A DNA stretch of 58,855 bases from Oscillospiraceae bacterium (GTDB lineage Bacteria > Bacillota > Clostridia > Oscillospirales > Oscillospiraceae), in assembly GCA_017458085.1 (NCBI GenBank), contig JAFTGE010000010.1:1-58855 (forward strand), written 5' to 3'. This document shows, one piece after another, positions 50,097-58,601 of the stretch. Within the stretch, counting starts at the first letter, position 1. Every line of letters starts with the position of its first letter. Position numbers and translations under genes: made by a program. The notes beneath the pieces were generated by a model. It did not search any database, was not told the DNA's origin, and saw nothing but the letters and a program-made list of their open reading frames with translations.

Positions 50097-51185
50097 ATGA
50101 AACAGTACTTTTCCTTCCAATGGCATATCACGGATGAATGTGATCAGCGCTGCAAGCACTGCTATATTTTCTCCGGTGATCCCTGCCGCAAGCTGGATTC
50201 CATGACCTGGGAGCAGATGCAGGACACGTTCTATAACTGCCTCGATTTCTGCGAGGTGTATGGGCGACTGCCGTATTTTTATCTGACCGGCGGAGATCCC
50301 ATCCTGCATCCGGATTTCTGGCGGCTGCTGGAGCTGTTTCATGAGCATGACGTGCCTTTCACGATCCTGGGTAATCCATTCCATCTGAACGATCAGGTAT
50401 GCCGGGAGCTGAAATACTATGGCTGCCAGAAGTACCAGCTCTCGCTGGACGGCCTGCGAGAAACGCACGACTGGTTCCGCAAGCCCGGCAGCTTCGAATG
50501 TACATTGGAGAAGATCGGTTGTATTAACCGCGCGGGTATCCGCAGTGTCATCATGACCACCGTCTCCAAACAGAACTATATGGAAGTGCCCGGCATCATC
50601 GACGCCGTGGTGAAAGCGGGTGTGAACATCTTCGCCTTTTCGCGCTATGTACCGTCAGGCGGCGAACTCGATACTTCCATGACACCGCAGGAGTACCGGA
50701 GCCTTCTTGCCATGTGCGACAAAAAGTTCAAGGAATATGAGGCGGAAGGCTGCGACACCTATTTCAACAAGAAGGATCATCTTTGGACTTTGTACGAATA
50801 TGAGACAGGTACATTCAAAATCCCTGCTTACGCCTGCGACGGCATGATCTATGGCGGCTGCAACTGCGGCAACTGTCACATCACCATCCTGCCCACCGGC
50901 GATATCTACGCCTGCCGCAGGGTGGCGGAGAGCAAGGTCGGCAACATCTTTGAAGACCGCCTCGCAGACATCTGGGTCACGAGCATGGAGGCATACCGAA
51001 ACTACGATGAATTCTCCAAGTGCTCCAGATGCAAGCTCCGTCAGTTCTGCCGTGGTTGTCCTGCTGTGGCAAAAGGCTACACCGGCGATTTCTACGGGGA
51101 CGATCCGCAATGCTGGGCCAGTGAGGAAAACGGCCTGCTGATACTAAAAACGGAGGTACATGAAAATGAAAGCCGTAGTGCTTAA
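50097..51185 (+). CDS. Radical SAM/SPASM maturase of the ACGX peptide system
   Basis: 362 aa from the ATG at 50097 (AAGGTG upstream). The CxxxCxxC cluster is TDECDQRCKHCYIF (C15, C19, C22). A TIM-barrel core (YFYLTGGDPILHPDFWRLLE; YQLSLDGLRETHDWFRKPGS) follows. The SPASM region at about 245-345 has many Cys (ACDGMIYGGCNCGNCH, ILPTGDIYACRR, FSKCSRCKLRQFCRGCPAVA, DDPQCW) that would hold auxiliary 4Fe-4S clusters. It belongs with SPASM enzymes that act on Cys-rich peptides, often forming thioether bonds. Overlaps the next gene by 20 nt. Confidence 0.93.
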   Translation: MKQYFSFQWHITDECDQRCKHCYIFSGDPCRKLDSMTWEQMQDTFYNCLDFCEVYGRLPYFYLTGGDPILHPDFWRLLELFHEHDVPFTILGNPFHLNDQVCRELKYYGCQKYQLSLDGLRETHDWFRKPGSFECTLEKIGCINRAGIRSVIMTTVSKQNYMEVPGIIDAVVKAGVNIFAFSRYVPSGGELDTSMTPQEYRSLLAMCDKKFKEYEAEGCDTYFNKKDHLWTLYEYETGTFKIPAYACDGMIYGGCNCGNCHITILPTGDIYACRRVAESKVGNIFEDRLADIWVTSMEAYRNYDEFSKCSRCKLRQFCRGCPAVAKGYTGDFYGDDPQCWASEENGLLILKTEVHENESRSA

Positions 51186-52113
51186 CAAGATCACGGAAGG
51201 AAAAGATATTGTTCTCTCTGATGTTTTGATTCCTGACGTCCGCCCCGGATGGGTGCTGGTAAAGGTGAAAGCCTTTGGGCTGAATCATTCTGAGAAGCTG
51301 CTGCGGCTCAATGAGATCCGTGCGGACTATATCCAAAAGCCGGTCATCCCCGGCATTGAGTGCGTGGGAGAGATTGTCGATCCCTCCGACAGCGGACTTG
51401 CTGTCGGGCAAAAGATCGTGGCGCTGATGGGCGGCATGGGACGCAGTTTCAACGGCAGTTACGCCGAATACGCCCTGCTGCCGCGCCGGATCGTTTTTCC
51501 GATAAGCAGCGAGCTGTCATGGGAAGAGCTTGGTGCCGTTCCGGAAACGTATTTTACGGCTTGGGGCAGTCTGTTTGAATGCCTGCATTTGACGGAGAAA
51601 GATACGCTCCTGATCCGTGGCGCGACCTGTGCGCTTGGGTATGCTTCCTTACAGATCGCCAAGGCATTGGGCTGCAAGGTGATCGCTACCACCCATAGAG
51701 AGGATAAGCTGCCGCTGATTGCCCAAGCGGACGAGACCGTCATGGATGATGGCAAACTGACGGGAACGGTAAGCGGTGTCACCAAAGCTCTTGACCTGAT
51801 CGGTCCCCGCAATCTGAAGGATACGCTGAGCGCAGTGGAAAAGGGCGGGATCGTCTGCCAGACCGGGCTTTTGGGCGGCGTCTATGCCTTGAACGGATTT
51901 GATCCCATCAAGGACATCCCCAATGGCGTCTATCTGACAGGGTTCTTCTCCAACTATCCGACGCAGCAGGTCATGGATGAAATCTTTGCCTTCCTGCATG
52001 AGAAGAAGCTCGTCCCTGTCAGCGGAAAAGTGTTTGGCTTTGATGAAATCCGGGAGGCTGTTATCGCGCAGGACGAAGGCAAGGTCAATGGAAAGATCAT
52101 TGTAAGAGTCTGA
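51166..52113 (+). CDS. Zinc-free MDR oxidoreductase (quinone reductase-like)
   Basis: 315 aa from the ATG at 51166 (GGAGG 9 nt upstream; the in-frame ATG at 51160 is only 3 nt from it). Medium-chain dehydrogenase fold: KVKAFGLNHSEKLLRL, VIPGIECVGEIVDPSDS, nucleotide-binding TLLIRGATCALGYASLQIAK and KALDLIGPRNLKDTLSAVEK. No structural or catalytic zinc Cys set, as in quinone oxidoreductases. It likely reduces quinone or enone electrophiles with NADPH. Downstream of the radical SAM gene by overlap. Confidence 0.88.
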   Translation: MKAVVLNKITEGKDIVLSDVLIPDVRPGWVLVKVKAFGLNHSEKLLRLNEIRADYIQKPVIPGIECVGEIVDPSDSGLAVGQKIVALMGGMGRSFNGSYAEYALLPRRIVFPISSELSWEELGAVPETYFTAWGSLFECLHLTEKDTLLIRGATCALGYASLQIAKALGCKVIATTHREDKLPLIAQADETVMDDGKLTGTVSGVTKALDLIGPRNLKDTLSAVEKGGIVCQTGLLGGVYALNGFDPIKDIPNGVYLTGFFSNYPTQQVMDEIFAFLHEKKLVPVSGKVFGFDEIREAVIAQDEGKVNGKIIVRV

Positions 52114-52124
52114 GAGGGAATACC

Positions 52125-53006
52125 ATGGGAGCAGAACAGAAAACACAGTTTCAGATTGATAAAACCAAATGCATCAAATGCGGCAAGTGTATCAACACCT
52201 GCTCCGGCATGGTGATCGAGTTCGGCGCGGACGGATATCCTAAGATGAAGGAGTTTGAGCGTTTTGGCTGGCGTGGCTGCTGGCGGTGCCAGCACTGCCT
52301 TGCGGTATGTCCGGCCGGAGCGATCTCCATTTTCGGCAAGAAGCCGGAGGATTCCTTGCCGCCGGCTCCCAAAGAAATGGGAGACTATTTGGAAAGGCTT
52401 GTGACGAACCGCCGTTCCTGCCGTAGGTTCCTCGACAAGAATGTTGATCCGCAGGTAATCACACGTATCCTCTCTGCCATGGCGGCCGCCCCCACAGGCG
52501 GCAATGCAATGGGCGTGGAATATACGGTTATAGACGATAAAGACCGTGTGGAAGCTATTCGACGGGTCGCTTATGCCAAGATGGATGCAGACGCCAAGCG
52601 ACATATCTATACCCACAGCTTCAGTGATTTCTACTATGGGAAAATGAAGGAATCCGAGAAAACCGTCCGCAAAGACGATCTACTCTTCTGCGGAGCGCCG
52701 CACCTGTTTATCGCTCATGAGAAATGCACCGGCAAATGGGCGGAGGACAGCAAAACGAACTGTCATCTTGCCGCCGCCTATTTTGAGCTCCTCTGTAATG
52801 CACATGGGCTCGGAACGACGATCATGAGCTACTCCGCCGAAGTGCTGAATGAACTGGCACCGGAAGCAAGAGCCATGTTGAACATCCCCAAGGATCATTA
52901 CACCGGGCTGATTATCGGCTTCGGCTACCCGGAGATCGAGTATGCAAGAGGCGTACAGAAGGATCGCTCGGCAAAAACACACCGCTGGACACAGGCGCAC
53001 AAATGA
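52125..53006 (+). CDS. Ferredoxin-nitroreductase fusion
   Basis: 293 aa. Two 4Fe-4S modules in the first 65 aa (DKTKCIKCGKCINTCSG; WRGCWRCQHCLAVCPAGAIS), then a nitroreductase domain at about 95-290 (VTNRRSCRRFLDKNVDPQVI; AAAPTGGNAMGVEYTVIDDK; NCHLAAAYFELLCNAHGLGT). Uses FMN and electrons from the ferredoxin part to reduce nitro or quinone compounds. RBS GAGGG lies upstream. Overlaps the next gene by 4 nt. Confidence 0.92.
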   Translation: MGAEQKTQFQIDKTKCIKCGKCINTCSGMVIEFGADGYPKMKEFERFGWRGCWRCQHCLAVCPAGAISIFGKKPEDSLPPAPKEMGDYLERLVTNRRSCRRFLDKNVDPQVITRILSAMAAAPTGGNAMGVEYTVIDDKDRVEAIRRVAYAKMDADAKRHIYTHSFSDFYYGKMKESEKTVRKDDLLFCGAPHLFIAHEKCTGKWAEDSKTNCHLAAAYFELLCNAHGLGTTIMSYSAEVLNELAPEARAMLNIPKDHYTGLIIGFGYPEIEYARGVQKDRSAKTHRWTQAHK

Positions 53007-53518
53007 GCGAGCTGATGTGGGCGTGTGCCATACTTCCAGAAAAGGAAGAGACGGCGATCAAAGGTATTTGCAAGCGACTGAACAAGGGGGTCGGCCTGCC
53101 GGAAACGGTATTCCGGTTCCCTCTGCACATCTCTCTGAAAAAGAGCTGGGATTGTGACAGATTTGAAGCAGCGCAAACAGACGTTGCCGATTATTTGAAA
53201 CACTGCGGAAGCTTTGATATTGATATCGGCAAACCGATTATGCACAGGAATATGATCTGGCTTCCTGTGGGCGTTACTGAGAAACTGCAAGAGATCCATA
53301 ACGGACTTGACCTGCTTCTTGAGCGAAAATATGCTGTGCCGCGTACCGCATTTGATACAAGCTTCCATCCTCATATCAGCCTGTTCACGAAAGGTGATCA
53401 CAGGCATATGGCTGCGATGCATGAGCTGCTTGTAAAAGAGACTATGCCACAAACAGCGCGGATACGGAATGTCGTGATTGGCGGCGCTGTCCATCGGGAT
53501 ACCTACTATACGATTTGA
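53003..53518 (+). CDS. 2H phosphoesterase / 2'-5' RNA ligase-like protein
   Basis: 171 aa. Two H-x-(S/T) motifs, FPLHISLKKSWDC (about 35) and FHPHISLFTKGDH (about 122), mark the LigT/2H superfamily, which opens cyclic phosphates or handles RNA ends and nucleotide derivatives. KPIMHRNMIWLPVG is the usual central strand. Overlaps the preceding gene. Its substrate may be an ADP-ribose derivative given the neighbours, which is inference. Confidence 0.82.
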   Translation: MSELMWACAILPEKEETAIKGICKRLNKGVGLPETVFRFPLHISLKKSWDCDRFEAAQTDVADYLKHCGSFDIDIGKPIMHRNMIWLPVGVTEKLQEIHNGLDLLLERKYAVPRTAFDTSFHPHISLFTKGDHRHMAAMHELLVKETMPQTARIRNVVIGGAVHRDTYYTI

Positions 53519-53529
53519 GAGGACTATTG

Positions 53530-53955
53530 ATGAAATACAGAAGAAACGGCGATCAGATATTGATCCGTATAGACAAGGGTGAGGAGATTCTCGATATCAT
53601 TCGCAAGATTTGCACAGCCGAAAAGATATACGGAGCGGTTTTCTCCGGTATCGGGGCTTGCAGCAAGGCTGTGGTATCTTCCTATATTCCGGAAGAAAAC
53701 GATTTTACGAATCACGAGGCAGACGGCTTGCTGGAGCTGATCTCCTTAAGCGGCAATATCTCACGGGAGGATAATGCGCCCTTTGAGCACACGCATGCGC
53801 TGTTCTCATATTTGGAAGACGGCGAGCAGAAAATGCTGGCAGGACACTTGAAACATGCGCTTGTCAGTTATACGGCTGAAATCCTTCTGACCGTGACGGA
53901 CACGATTGAAAAAGCATTTGATCCAACTGTCGGAATCACGGTATGGGATCTGTGA
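53530..53955 (+). CDS. PPC/DUF296 domain protein
   Basis: 141 aa from the ATG at 53530 (AGAGGACTATTG upstream). MKYRRNGDQILIRIDKGEEI, AVFSGIGACSKAVVSSYIPE, ELISLSGNISREDNAPFEHT and HLKHALVSYTAEILLTVTDT: the PPC fold with its conserved His residues. Bacterial members form trimers, some bind metal or DNA, and the function is not settled. It follows the 2H phosphoesterase gene by 11 nt. Confidence 0.85.
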   Translation: MKYRRNGDQILIRIDKGEEILDIIRKICTAEKIYGAVFSGIGACSKAVVSSYIPEENDFTNHEADGLLELISLSGNISREDNAPFEHTHALFSYLEDGEQKMLAGHLKHALVSYTAEILLTVTDTIEKAFDPTVGITVWDL

Positions 53956-54020
53956 TGGTGATATAGAAAAGCATTATTGAGTTACTGGATCGTTCTATCG
54001 AAACAAAGGAGCAGTGACAT

Positions 54021-54620
54021 ATGGACTTCATGGAAATATCAAAAAAGCGGGTAACCGTGCGGAAGTTTTCGCAGAAGCCCGTTGAAGATGAAAAGATCGA
54101 AAAGATTCTGGAAGCCGGGCGCTGGTCGCCTACCGCTGTTAACCTGCAGCCCCAGCGGATTATGGTGTTGAACACACCGGAGAGCCTGGATAAGGTCAGA
54201 CAGTTCTGCTCCTTCGGCTATGATCAGAAGTATGTGGATCTGGCGAAAGAATGTGACGATAAAGAAAAAGGCAAGGTCAACTTCTATTATGGTGCGCCGC
54301 TTGTACTGTTCGTCGCTTACGACAAAGACGAATGCTGGACGCATCCGCAGAGCGGAAAATCCAGCGGAGCTACGGATGCGACAATCGTTGCCACACACAT
54401 GATGCTGGAGGCGGCAAGCTTGGATCTGGGTAGTGTATGGATCTCATATTTTGACGAAGAAAAAGCAAGGGAATTGCTTGAGCTGCCCGAAAGCTGGCAA
54501 AGCGTATGTATGCTCTACATCGGCTATCCGGCAGACGATTTTGAGCCAAATGCGAAAATGAGCGGCCATCGCAAACCGCTGACAGAAACCTGCTTCTGGA
54601 ATGAAGCACCGAAGAATTAA
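54021..54620 (+). CDS. Nitroreductase-family protein
   Basis: 199 aa. RVTVRKFSQKPVEDEKIEKI, LEAGRWSPTAVNLQPQRIMV, TDATIVATHMMLEAASLDLG and CMLYIGYPADDFEPN: an FMN-dependent nitroreductase of normal size, without the ferredoxin part of the one at 52125. AAAGGAG sits 8 nt before the ATG. Probably acts with its neighbours on electrophiles or on quinones; the substrate is not predictable. Confidence 0.92.
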   Translation: MDFMEISKKRVTVRKFSQKPVEDEKIEKILEAGRWSPTAVNLQPQRIMVLNTPESLDKVRQFCSFGYDQKYVDLAKECDDKEKGKVNFYYGAPLVLFVAYDKDECWTHPQSGKSSGATDATIVATHMMLEAASLDLGSVWISYFDEEKARELLELPESWQSVCMLYIGYPADDFEPNAKMSGHRKPLTETCFWNEAPKN

Positions 54621-54629
54621 GGTGATTTA

Positions 54630-55403
54630 ATGAACCAGACAGAAAAACGGCAGTTCCTGATCAGGCGGCTCTTGGACGAGCAACCGAGATACCGGAATAT
54701 GGAGATCCCGTCTGACGTGATGGAGCAGAGACAGCTCCTTCGGAGTCTCTTCAATATTCGCATGCCGGGTACAATCGATGAAAGCATTCTCAAGGTACAG
54801 GACGAATATCTGCGAGAAGAAACAAAGAGGAAAGGTGTCACCACGCTTGCTGATCTGACGCCTATCCAGCCAGGGCTTTATCTTTGGCAGGGAGACATCA
54901 CGACCCTTGCCTGCGACGCGATTGTGAATGCCGCAAACTCCGGCATGACCGGTTGTTATCAGCCTTGCCATAACTGCATCGATAACTGCATCCACACCTA
55001 TGCCGGTATCCAGCTTCGGATCGCCTGCGCTGAGATTATGAAAAAGCAGGGATATGAGGAACCCACCGGGCAAGCTAAGATTACGTCAGCCTACAATCTT
55101 CCGTGTAAATATGTAATTCATACAGTTGGCCCCATTGTGCAAGGAAGACTTACAAATAAACATGAAAAACTGCTTGCTTCATGCTACCGATCCTGTTTGG
55201 AGCTTGCAGAAGAAAACGGATGCGGAAGCATTGCGTTTTGCTGCATCTCCACCGGTGTCTTCGGATTTCCACAGAAAAGGGCGGCTGAGATCGCAGTACA
55301 GACAGTACGTGATTACAGGGCAGAAACGAACAGCAATATCGAGGTGATTTTCAATGTTTTCAAGAATGTCGATTACGAAATCTACCGGGACTTACTCGGA
55401 TAA
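54630..55403 (+). CDS. Zinc-dependent macrodomain ADP-ribosylhydrolase
   Basis: 257 aa. A helical N-terminal cap (about 1-80), then the macrodomain: YLWQGDITTLACDAIVNAAN, SGMTGCYQPCHNCIDNCIHT (Cys/His zinc site of the Zn-Macro subgroup), NLPCKYVIHTVGPIV and IAFCCISTGVFGFPQKRAAE. It removes ADP-ribose from proteins. The next gene encodes an M-class sirtuin, the enzyme that attaches it; the two genes overlap by 50 nt, as in SirTM operons of other Firmicutes. Confidence 0.93.
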   Translation: MNQTEKRQFLIRRLLDEQPRYRNMEIPSDVMEQRQLLRSLFNIRMPGTIDESILKVQDEYLREETKRKGVTTLADLTPIQPGLYLWQGDITTLACDAIVNAANSGMTGCYQPCHNCIDNCIHTYAGIQLRIACAEIMKKQGYEEPTGQAKITSAYNLPCKYVIHTVGPIVQGRLTNKHEKLLASCYRSCLELAEENGCGSIAFCCISTGVFGFPQKRAAEIAVQTVRDYRAETNSNIEVIFNVFKNVDYEIYRDLLG

Positions 55404-56271
55404 TATCAAGAAGTTGAAGGAAACCCTTATTGATGCCGATACGGTAGTTATCGGTGCAGGTGCGGGGCTGTCCACTTCTGCCGGCTTCGTATATAACGGA
55501 GAACGGTTTGAAAAATACTTCTTCGATTTTGCGGCCAAGTACCGCTTTGCGGATATGTATTCCGGCGGCTTCTATCCCTATGCCACACAGGAGGAGTTCT
55601 GGGCATACTGGAGCCGGTATATCTGGGTCAACCGTTACATGGACGCTCCCAAGCCGGTCTATGAAGAACTGTTCCGGCTGGTGAAGGACAAGGACTACTT
55701 TGTGATAACCACCAACGTGGATCACTGTTTTCAGAAAGCAGGCTTCGATAAGAAGCGTTTGTTCTATACGCAGGGTGACTACGGTCTGTTCCAATGCAGC
55801 GAACCGTGTCATAGCAAGACCTACGAAAACGAAAATATGATTCGTGAGATGGTTCTTTCGCAGGGGTGGGTGATCGGAGAAAACAACGAACTGGTTCTTC
55901 CAAATGGCACTTCGCTGAAAATGGCCGTTCCCACCGAGCTTTTGCCTCGATGCCCCGTGTGCGGGAAGCCGCTGACGATGAATCTGCGATCCGATGATAA
56001 GTTTGTTGAGGATGAAGGCTGGCATCAGGCGGCGGAACATTATGAGAATTTTCTGCGCACCCGCAATGGCAAGATGCTTTTTCTGGAGCTCGGCGTAGGT
56101 TACAACACCCCTGTCATCATCAAATACCCCTTCTGGCAGATGACTGCGCAGAACCCAGATGCCTCATATGTCTGCATCAACTATGGAGAAGCACTCTGCC
56201 CGGAGCAAATCAAAGAACGCTCCATCTGTATTGACGGCGATATCGGAAAGGTTCTTGCGGATCTAATATAA
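55354..56271 (+). CDS. M-class sirtuin (SirTM), protein ADP-ribosyltransferase
   Basis: 305 aa, ATG at 55354 with AGGTGATTTTCA upstream. Rossmann motif VVIGAGAGLSTSAGFVYNG, TTNVDHCFQKAGF, a zinc-site-like pair of Cys clusters (FQCSEPCHSKT; PRCPVCGKPLTM) and LFLELGVGYNTPVIIKYPF. SirTM enzymes ADP-ribosylate lipoylated proteins; the macrodomain reverses it. In staphylococci and streptococci the operon also carries GcvH-L and LplA2, but neither is present here, so the target is open. Confidence 0.93.
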   Translation: MFSRMSITKSTGTYSDNIKKLKETLIDADTVVIGAGAGLSTSAGFVYNGERFEKYFFDFAAKYRFADMYSGGFYPYATQEEFWAYWSRYIWVNRYMDAPKPVYEELFRLVKDKDYFVITTNVDHCFQKAGFDKKRLFYTQGDYGLFQCSEPCHSKTYENENMIREMVLSQGWVIGENNELVLPNGTSLKMAVPTELLPRCPVCGKPLTMNLRSDDKFVEDEGWHQAAEHYENFLRTRNGKMLFLELGVGYNTPVIIKYPFWQMTAQNPDASYVCINYGEALCPEQIKERSICIDGDIGKVLADLI

Positions 56272-56286
56272 CGCACAACAAAACAA

Positions 56287-56330
56287 ACTCCCGATCATCG
56301 TTTATTTTCACCGATGATCGGGAGTCTTTT
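56287..56330 (+). terminator. Strong terminator of the ACGX/SirTM operon
   Basis: A 14-bp perfect stem: ACTCCCGATCATCG (56287-56300) with CGATGATCGGGAGT (56312-56325), followed by CTTTTT. It lies 15 nt after the sirtuin stop. Confidence 0.9.
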
Positions 56331-56651
56331 TCATGGTTGATAATAATACATATTCTGCTTTCAGTCTCCTGGACGGTAGTAAAACGGTAGTCAGCTGCCG
56401 GTAGCGTTGCCGCAGTTTGCTGCGATTTATCGCAATCAATTTCAATCTGCCGGGGGCAGGGAACTCCTGCCGTGGCAAACGAATAGTATTTTCATCATCC
56501 TTGAAATTCCTCAAAAAAGCCCTAAAATCAGCCTTTTTCCGGCTAATTCCTCACTTCGTTTCGTGGCATCTGGTGGCACCTCGTGGCATGGGAAAGTGCA
56601 AAAAAGGTGCAAAATAAGGTGTAAAACCATCGCGTTTACACCTCGGCTTTT
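56331..56651. other. Likely attachment-arm region and terminator of the second integrase
   Basis: No gene in 320 nt. GTGGCA occurs three times at about 56567-56590, GTGCAAAA-type words three times at about 56596-56626, and GGTAGT-type words at about 56376-56404, like the direct repeats bound by integrase arm domains. GGTGTAAA (56618-56625) pairs with TTTACACC (56635-56642), a terminator for the minus-strand integrase. Confidence 0.4.
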
Positions 56652-57851
56652 TCAGCCTGCACTCATGCGCTTCACTTCGGCCTGCGCATCTTCGAAGCTG
56701 ACATGGGTGTAGGTGTTGAGTGTAACGCTGATGTCGCTGTGGCCCATGATGTATTGCAGCGTTTTGGGGTTCATCCCGTTCTATGCCATCTTGGAGCAGA
56801 ACGTATGCCTGCAAACATGGGGCGTGATCTTCGGCAATTGCACCTTATAAATCTTATTGTACTTCTCTACGATATGCTGGAAATACTTCTCCCAATGGAG
56901 CGCGACCATCGGCATCCCGTTCTTATCAAGGAAAAGGAATCCGGAACGTCCGTCAATGATGGGCTCGATCTTTGGCTTTGCACGCGCTTCTAGGATCCTG
57001 CGGAAGCAGGCCTCGACCTCCGGCGTCATAGGCACCATGCGCTTTCCGCTTTCCGTCTTGGTGTCCTCGATCACATATTCCATCTGCGACGTGCGCAACA
57101 GCTGATGGTCAACGATGATCTTATGGCCCTTGAAATCAATACAGCCCTTGGTCAGTCCGCAAAACTCGGAGATCCGCAGGCCGGTATGGAGCAGGATGTA
57201 GATCCCATCATAGTAACGGCAGAAGTGTTTGTCACCTTTTATGAAGGCAAGAAACCTTCGCTCCTGGTCTCGTGTGATGGCCTCTCTTGTCACGCTGTCA
57301 TTCACAATGACGGTGGCAAGCTCAAAGTCAAAGGGATTCTTCCGGATCAGATCATCATCGACGGCCATGCGGAAAGCCGGGCGCAGTACGCCGCGGATCG
57401 TGTGGATCGCGCTGTAGCTTTTGCCCTGTTCCTGCTGCAATTTGATCAGCCAGATCTTTGCATCGGACAGCTTGACTTTATCAATGCGCCGATTGCCCAT
57501 TGGGTCTTTTTCTAAGAAGTTGGTCACAGTCTTATAGCCGGCTCTTGTAGAATTGCGCACCCCGGTCTTGGTGGAAATATATCTTTCGACCAGCTCCAGC
57601 ACGGTATAATTCCCGCCGTTGGAAACGATCTGATCGAACAGATCCGCCTGGATTTTTCGCTCCTTTTCCCGCAAGGGAATATCGTTCTTTCTCCCATCGG
57701 GCGTGCGGTCATTCTTATCCAGTCTCCAGCTATAAACATATCGTACCTGTCCTGTGTGATCCAGATACTTGAAACGATACCTCCCATCTGCAAGCTGCAT
57801 CTCACCGTTGTGCAGGATGCGGTTTCTGCTGTCTCTTCTTTTTTCACTCAC
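56652..57851 (-). pseudogene. int: Tyrosine integrase gene interrupted by an amber codon
   Basis: Related to the integrase at 399. It starts MSEKRRDSRNRILHNGEMQL and runs to HVCRHTFCSKMA, then TAG at 56781-56783, and continues in the same frame NGMNPKTLQYIMGHSDISVT and LNTYTHVSFEDAQAEVKRMS to a TGA at 56652. The TAG replaces the Lys codon of the AKAGMNPK phrase in the intact copy. The truncated product lacks the last His and the nucleophilic Tyr, so it should be inactive unless the amber codon is read through. Confidence 0.9.
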
Positions 57852-57927
57852 GTGGCGGCTCCTTTCTAAAAAAAGCAGCCCGCCATGACATACTCACTAT
57901 ATCACATGGCGGGCCTCTTGTCACGAC

Positions 57928-58194
57928 TCAAAGTGCGCTGGCGTTGTCCAAATACGCTTCAAACTGGCGGCGCTTTATCAGGACGTGCCTGCCGATCTCC
58001 AGAAAGAAATCCCCGCTGGGGTTATCCGCGATAATCTGGCGCAGTTTTTTCGTGCCGATCCCGTAGTAGCGAGCCGCCTCATCGATCCCGATTGTGTACT
58101 TCCGATAGGTCGGGACACTGACCGCTTTTGCTCCTTCGGAAGAAACCACGCTCTCATCCATACCATCTATCTTGCAATTATTGATCATTTCCAT
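57928..58194 (-). CDS. Xis-like excisionase of the second element
   Basis: 88 aa. The ATG at 58194 is chosen (GAGGGAG 9 nt upstream); another ATG at 58203 directly abuts that site. YTIGIDEAARYYGIGTKKLR, then FFLEIGRHVLIKRRQFEAYL: the Tn916 Xis family. It lies 76 nt upstream of the amber-interrupted integrase on the same strand. Confidence 0.85.
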   Translation of the reverse strand: MEMINNCKIDGMDESVVSSEGAKAVSVPTYRKYTIGIDEAARYYGIGTKKLRQIIADNPSGDFFLEIGRHVLIKRRQFEAYLDNASAL

Positions 58195-58258
58195 CAGCAA
58201 CATCTCCCTCTTAAAAAATCTCTATGCTTTTTCTTTCTCATCGCGTGCGTTTGGAATA

Positions 58259-58311
58259 TAAAAAATCCGTGGCCTCCGGTAGCGCTCCCGGTGGTCACGG
58301 ATGGATTTTTT
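58259..58311. terminator. Bidirectional terminator
   Basis: ATCCGTG (58265-58271) pairs with CACGGAT (58296-58302); A-runs before and T-runs after the stem let it work on both strands. Confidence 0.75.
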
Positions 58312-58322
58312 GTTCATAAAAA

Positions 58323-58352
58323 CCGCAGCGCATTTTCAAAAATGGGCTGCGG
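58323..58352. other. Long near-perfect hairpin
   Basis: CCGCAGC-G-CATTTT pairs with AAAATG-G-GCTGCGG around CA, with a single G-G mismatch. No T run; purpose unknown. Twelve nt after the previous terminator. Confidence 0.45.
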
Positions 58353-58440
58353 CTGTGAGATTATTATAATCGAACCATGCGGGATTGGGGTGCATTAACC
58401 CCAACAAGTGCCGGGCACAAATTCATTTTTGGCGGCCAGG

Positions 58441-58560
58441 GCGAAACTTGCTCTTAGCAAGTGGAGCCGCATAAATGACAGACAGTGCGAAACTTGCTCT
58501 TGGCAAGTGGAGCCGCATAAATGACAGACAGTGCGAAACTTGCTCTAGGCAAGAGACGCC
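58441..58560. repeat. Tandem 46-bp repeat, 2.6 copies
   Basis: Units at 58441-58486 and 58487-58532 are identical except for one base (TTAG versus TTGG); a partial third starts at 58533. Each has a CTTGC...GCAAG hairpin. The unit begins GCGAAACTTGCTCT and includes GTGGAGCCGCATAAATGACA. It is too short and too direct to be CRISPR. It is part of the gene-free tail 58195-58855. Confidence 0.85.
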
Positions 58561-58601
58561 CACTCCGCGCATAAAAAAAGCCGGTTCCACAGAAATCACT
58601 C

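Noticed and set aside
49545-50468. 307-aa minus-strand frame opposite the ACGX peptide (Ala/Gly/Ser-rich repeats)
   Set aside because: Its repeats are only the reverse reading of the ACGX repeats; no ribosome site; it crosses the promoter and two genes.
58441-58560. CRISPR array
   Set aside because: Units are contiguous 46-bp direct repeats without unique spacers, and no cas genes are present.
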